A DNA stretch of 64,000 nt from JACVRW01 sp963808775 (lineage in GTDB: Bacteria; Actinomycetota; Thermoleophilia; Solirubrobacterales; Thermoleophilaceae), in NCBI GenBank assembly GCA_963808775.1, contig CAWEGR010000007.1, positions 372,001 to 436,000 of the forward strand. The letters are read 5' to 3'. The notes beneath the pieces were generated by a model. It saw only the letters and a program-made list of their open reading frames with translations. It searched no databases and had not been told where the DNA came from. The position numbers were made by a program, and so were the translations under genes. Below are positions 61,291 to 64,000 of the stretch, piece by piece (position 1 is the first letter of the stretch; every line of letters begins with the position of its first letter).

Positions 61291-64000
61291 GTGGCGTCCA
61301 CCGCTGAGCGCATCGTCGGGCGCGACCAGGAGCTCGCGCGGATCGTGCGCGCCCTCGACGGGCTCGCAGAGGCGGGTCCGCGCCTGATCGAGATCTCCGG
61401 CGAGCCCGGGATCGGCAAGACGCGTCTCGTTCAGGAGCTGTGCCAGGAGGCCGAGTCGCGCGGCTATCTCGTGCTGCGCGGGAACGCGGCCGAGTTCGAG
61501 CGCGGCGTGCCCTTCGCGCCCGTGGTCGACGCCATGGACCCGTACCTCGCCACGGTCGAGCCCGAGCTGCTGGGCGAGGACGCCGAGCTGCGCCGCGAGC
61601 TCGGGGCGATCTTCCCGTCGCTGCGCGATCCGGACGGCGAGGAGGCCGTGGCCGGAGTCGGCGACGAGCGCCACCGTGCCTGGCGGGCCGTCCGCGACCT
61701 GCTCGCGCGGCTCGCCGCGGAGCGCCCGCTCGTGATCGCGCTCGACGACCTCCAGTGGGCCGACGACGCGACCGTCGAGGTGATCGCCTCCCTTCTCGCG
61801 AAGCCGCCCGAGACCCGCGTGCTGCTCGCGCTCGCGCAGCGCGCCGGCCGCGCGCATCCGAAGCTCGAGGGCGCGCTCGGCAGCGTCGAGCGCCGCCGCG
61901 GGGCGTACCGCTTCCGGCTCGGCCCGCTCGATGCGGCCGAGGCGAACGAGCTGCTCGAGGGCAGGGTGGACGAGCCGCTGCGGCACTCGCTCTTCGAGGC
62001 GGGCGGGGGCAACCCGTTCTTCATGCAGCAGCTCGCGCGCGTGACCGCGGAGAGCGGGCCCGACTCGCTGACGGCGGGTGCGCTCGACGAGCTCGACCTG
62101 CCGCCGGCGGTGGCCGCGGCGCTGGCCGAGGAGATCGCGTCGCTCCCCGAGGGCACGCGCCGCCTCGTCGAGGCTGCCTCGGTCGCGGGCGAGCGCTTCG
62201 AGCCGGACCTGATGGCGGACATCGCCCAGGCGACCGAGGACGAGGCGCTCGCCGCCGTCGATGAGCTGCTCGAGCGCGACATCGTGAAGCCCACGGACGT
62301 CCCGCGGCGCTTCGCCTTTCGCCACCCGCTCGTCTGGCGGGCGGTCTACGAGGGCGCTCCGGGCGGTTGGCGGCTCGCCGCTCACCGGCGCGCCGCGGAC
62401 GCGCTGCGCGGACGGCGCGCGCCCGCGGCCGAGCGCGCTCACCATGTGGAGCACGCGGCCCGGCGTGGCGACGAGGACGCCGTGCAGGTGCTCGCGGAGG
62501 CCGGCCGCGCCACCGCCGCGCAGACGCCCGCGACCGCGGCGCGCTGGCTGCGGGCCGCGCTTCGCCTCCTCCCGGACGGGCCGGGTCACGCCGAGCACCG
62601 CGCCGCGCTGCTGGTCGAGCTCGCGGCCACGCTGCGCGGCGCCGGCGAGCTCGAGAGCTGCCGCGGGGCGCTGATGGAGGCGCTCGCCCACCTGCCCGCC
62701 GGCGCGGTGGCCGAGCGCGTGCGGATCGAGGCAGACTGCGCCTCGGTCGAGGGCTGGCTCGGACGTCCCGCGGACGCGCACCGGCGGCTCACGAGGGCGC
62801 GCGAGGACCTCGACGCGGAGGGGACGCCGGAGGCGGTGCTGCTCGACACCCGCCTCTCGCTCGACGCGCTCTACGCACTCGACTTCGACTGTCACGAGAG
62901 CTGCGGCATGCGAGCGCTCGAGGCGGCGCGCGCCCTCGGGGACCCCGCTCTGATCTCGGAGGCAGCGGCCGCGCAGAGCGTGGGAGAGGCGGTCGGGGCG
63001 CGGGTGGCCGCCGCCCGTGAGCACCGCGAGGAGTCCGTGGCGGCGCTCGAGCGCCTCGGCGACGAGGAGCTGGCGGGGCGGCTCGAGATCTTCTACTACC
63101 TCGCCTGGGCGGAGAACTACATCCAGGAGCCGGAGCTCGCGCTGGCCACGGCCGAGCGCGGCCTCGCGGCCTCGCGCGCCGCCGGGCAGGGACACCTGCT
63201 CGTGCCGCTCCAGCTCGCCCGGGTCTTCCCCCTGCAGATGCTCGGCCGGCTCGCTGAGGCGATCGAGCAGGGCAGAGGAGGCCCTCGAGGCCGCCCGGAC
63301 CTCTCCCAATCCGCAGTATCTGTTCTGGGCGCTGTGGGAGTGCGCCTATGCGCACTTCCTCGCCGGCGGTCTCGAGCGTGCCCTGGTCCTCTTCGACGAA
63401 TGCATCCCGGCGTCCGAGGGGCTGGCGCGCAACTTCCTCTCCTGGCCGCAGCCGGGCGCCACGTACGGTGGTGCGCTGATCGAGTCCGGGGAGCACGAGC
63501 GCGGGCTCGCGACGGTCCTCGAGGGCATCGGCGGACCGGACGCCCCGATGCAGGCGGCCTTCGAAAGGCCGATCACCTGGCTCGCGCTCGTCGAGCATTC
63601 TCGTCGAGCAGGGCCAGCTCGAGGAGGCCGAGCGCTACGTCGAGCGCAGCGAGGCGCTGGCGGCCGAGCTGAACCTCGAGCTGTCCACGCGCGCTGGCCG
63701 CGCAGGCGCGTGCGACGCTGCTGCTCGCGCGCGGGACCCCGGAGGAGGCGCTCGCCGTGGCCGACGGAGGGCAGGGCGCTCGCCCTCGATCGAGGCCTGC
63801 GCCTCGACGGCGCCAACCTGCGCAAGCTGGAGGGCGAGATCCTGCTCGCGCTCGACCGCCGCGACGAGGCGGTGGCCGTCCTGCGCGACGCGGAGCGCAT
63901 GCTCGACGAGCTTCCCTCCGTACGGGCGCGCGACGCGGTCCGCCGCGAGCTGCGCAGCCTGGGCGTTCGCACCGAGCCGCGGCGCGGCGGCGCGGCCGCC
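61291..64000 (+). CDS. LuxR-like (LAL) AAA/TPR regulator, N-terminal part, frame-broken, runs off window
   Basis: This is a large STAND-type ATPase of the LAL/MalT group. The start is the GTG at 61291 (MASTAERIVGRDQELARIV). Walker A is SGEPGIGKTRL (residues 36-46), Walker B is LVIALDDLQWADD, and sensor-like features are GGGNPFFMQQLARV and ASVAGERFEPDLM. The second half consists of helical TPR-like repeats (RGALMEALAHLPAGAV, AARALGDPALISEA and so on). Frame breaks lie near 63270 and 63600, and probably two more near 63695 and 63768. The C-terminal region before the edge (MLDELPSVRARDAVRRELRSLGV) is where such proteins pass into a LuxR helix-turn-helix, which is outside the window. Divergent from the polyamine-binding gene. 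Confidence 0.85.

Noticed and set aside
1..64000. Programmed ribosomal frameshifting
   Set aside because: The breaks occur in many unrelated conserved genes, without slippery heptamers followed by pseudoknots at a common place, and are mostly +1 insertions at GC runs, which fits sequencing error.

Overview
The window is about 64 kb of GC-rich (roughly 70%) bacterial chromosome with dense gene packing, many 1-4 base gene overlaps (ATGA, GTGA) and frequent GTG/TTG starts. The gene set (F420/deazaflavin-type reductase, DUF3352 lipoprotein, DUF6159 membrane protein, AccA3-type biotin carboxylase/BCCP, glucosyl-3-phosphoglycerate synthase, DtxR regulator, APS-reductase-type sulfur assimilation) points to an actinobacterium, most plausibly of the Thermoleophilia/Solirubrobacterales kind. 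That placement is inferred from gene content and composition, not from a marker gene. About 35 single-base frame breaks fall inside otherwise convincing housekeeping genes. Most restore the frame if one base is removed, often a G or C next to a GGC/GGGC run, so I treat them as sequence errors and give full gene spans.

Layout. 1-9180 (minus): a peptide-utilisation unit of a histone-deacetylase-like hydrolase, an S9 peptidase, a peptide ABC transporter (binding protein with a C-terminal membrane anchor, two permeases, one fused double ATPase) and an aldehyde dehydrogenase running off the edge. 9226-16518: P1-family aminopeptidase, 1-Cys peroxiredoxin, two MFS exporters, a deazaflavin-dependent reductase, a YjbR protein divergent from a NYN/LOTUS protein, and DUF2294. 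16652-18280: an intact tRNA-Phe gene and a 45-base copy of its 3' half flank about 1.5 kb carrying a CPBP membrane protease, which looks like the footprint of an integrated element. 18401-25984: DUF6159 protein, an ATP-grasp ligase coupled to an MFS-cNMP exporter, a DHA2 exporter divergent from its probable TetR regulator, and a DUF3352 lipoprotein.

25985-26115 holds three tandem hairpin repeats, the third of which encodes the tail of an M23 peptidase. Then come a DUF1998 helicase, a glucosylglycerate pathway (gpgS plus HAD phosphatase), a possible small RNA, glycerate kinase, a macro-domain protein, a PQQ-type sugar dehydrogenase whose two halves are in swapped order, and an ATP-dependent DNA ligase (to 35047). 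35076-42001: class V aminotransferase, SDR, DtxR regulator, a membrane protein with a MocR-like aminotransferase, and a solute-binding/VWA fusion with a membrane coiled-coil partner. 42006-49951: sucCD, HAD dehalogenase, metallo-beta-lactamase-fold protein, zinc alcohol dehydrogenase, SnoaL protein, FAD oxidase and acyl-CoA carboxylase alpha chain.

49966-58648 (minus): TetR, cytochrome P450, DAHP synthase, TauE/SafE exporter and an assimilatory sulfate set (sir, cysH, cysD, cysN). The order on the strand is sir-cysH-cysD-cysN-tauE-DAHP synthase, so sulfate activation, reduction to sulfite, reduction to sulfide and sulfite/sulfonate transport lie in one run. 58724-64000: an amidase, a polyamine-type binding lipoprotein, and the start of a large AAA/TPR regulator truncated by the window edge.
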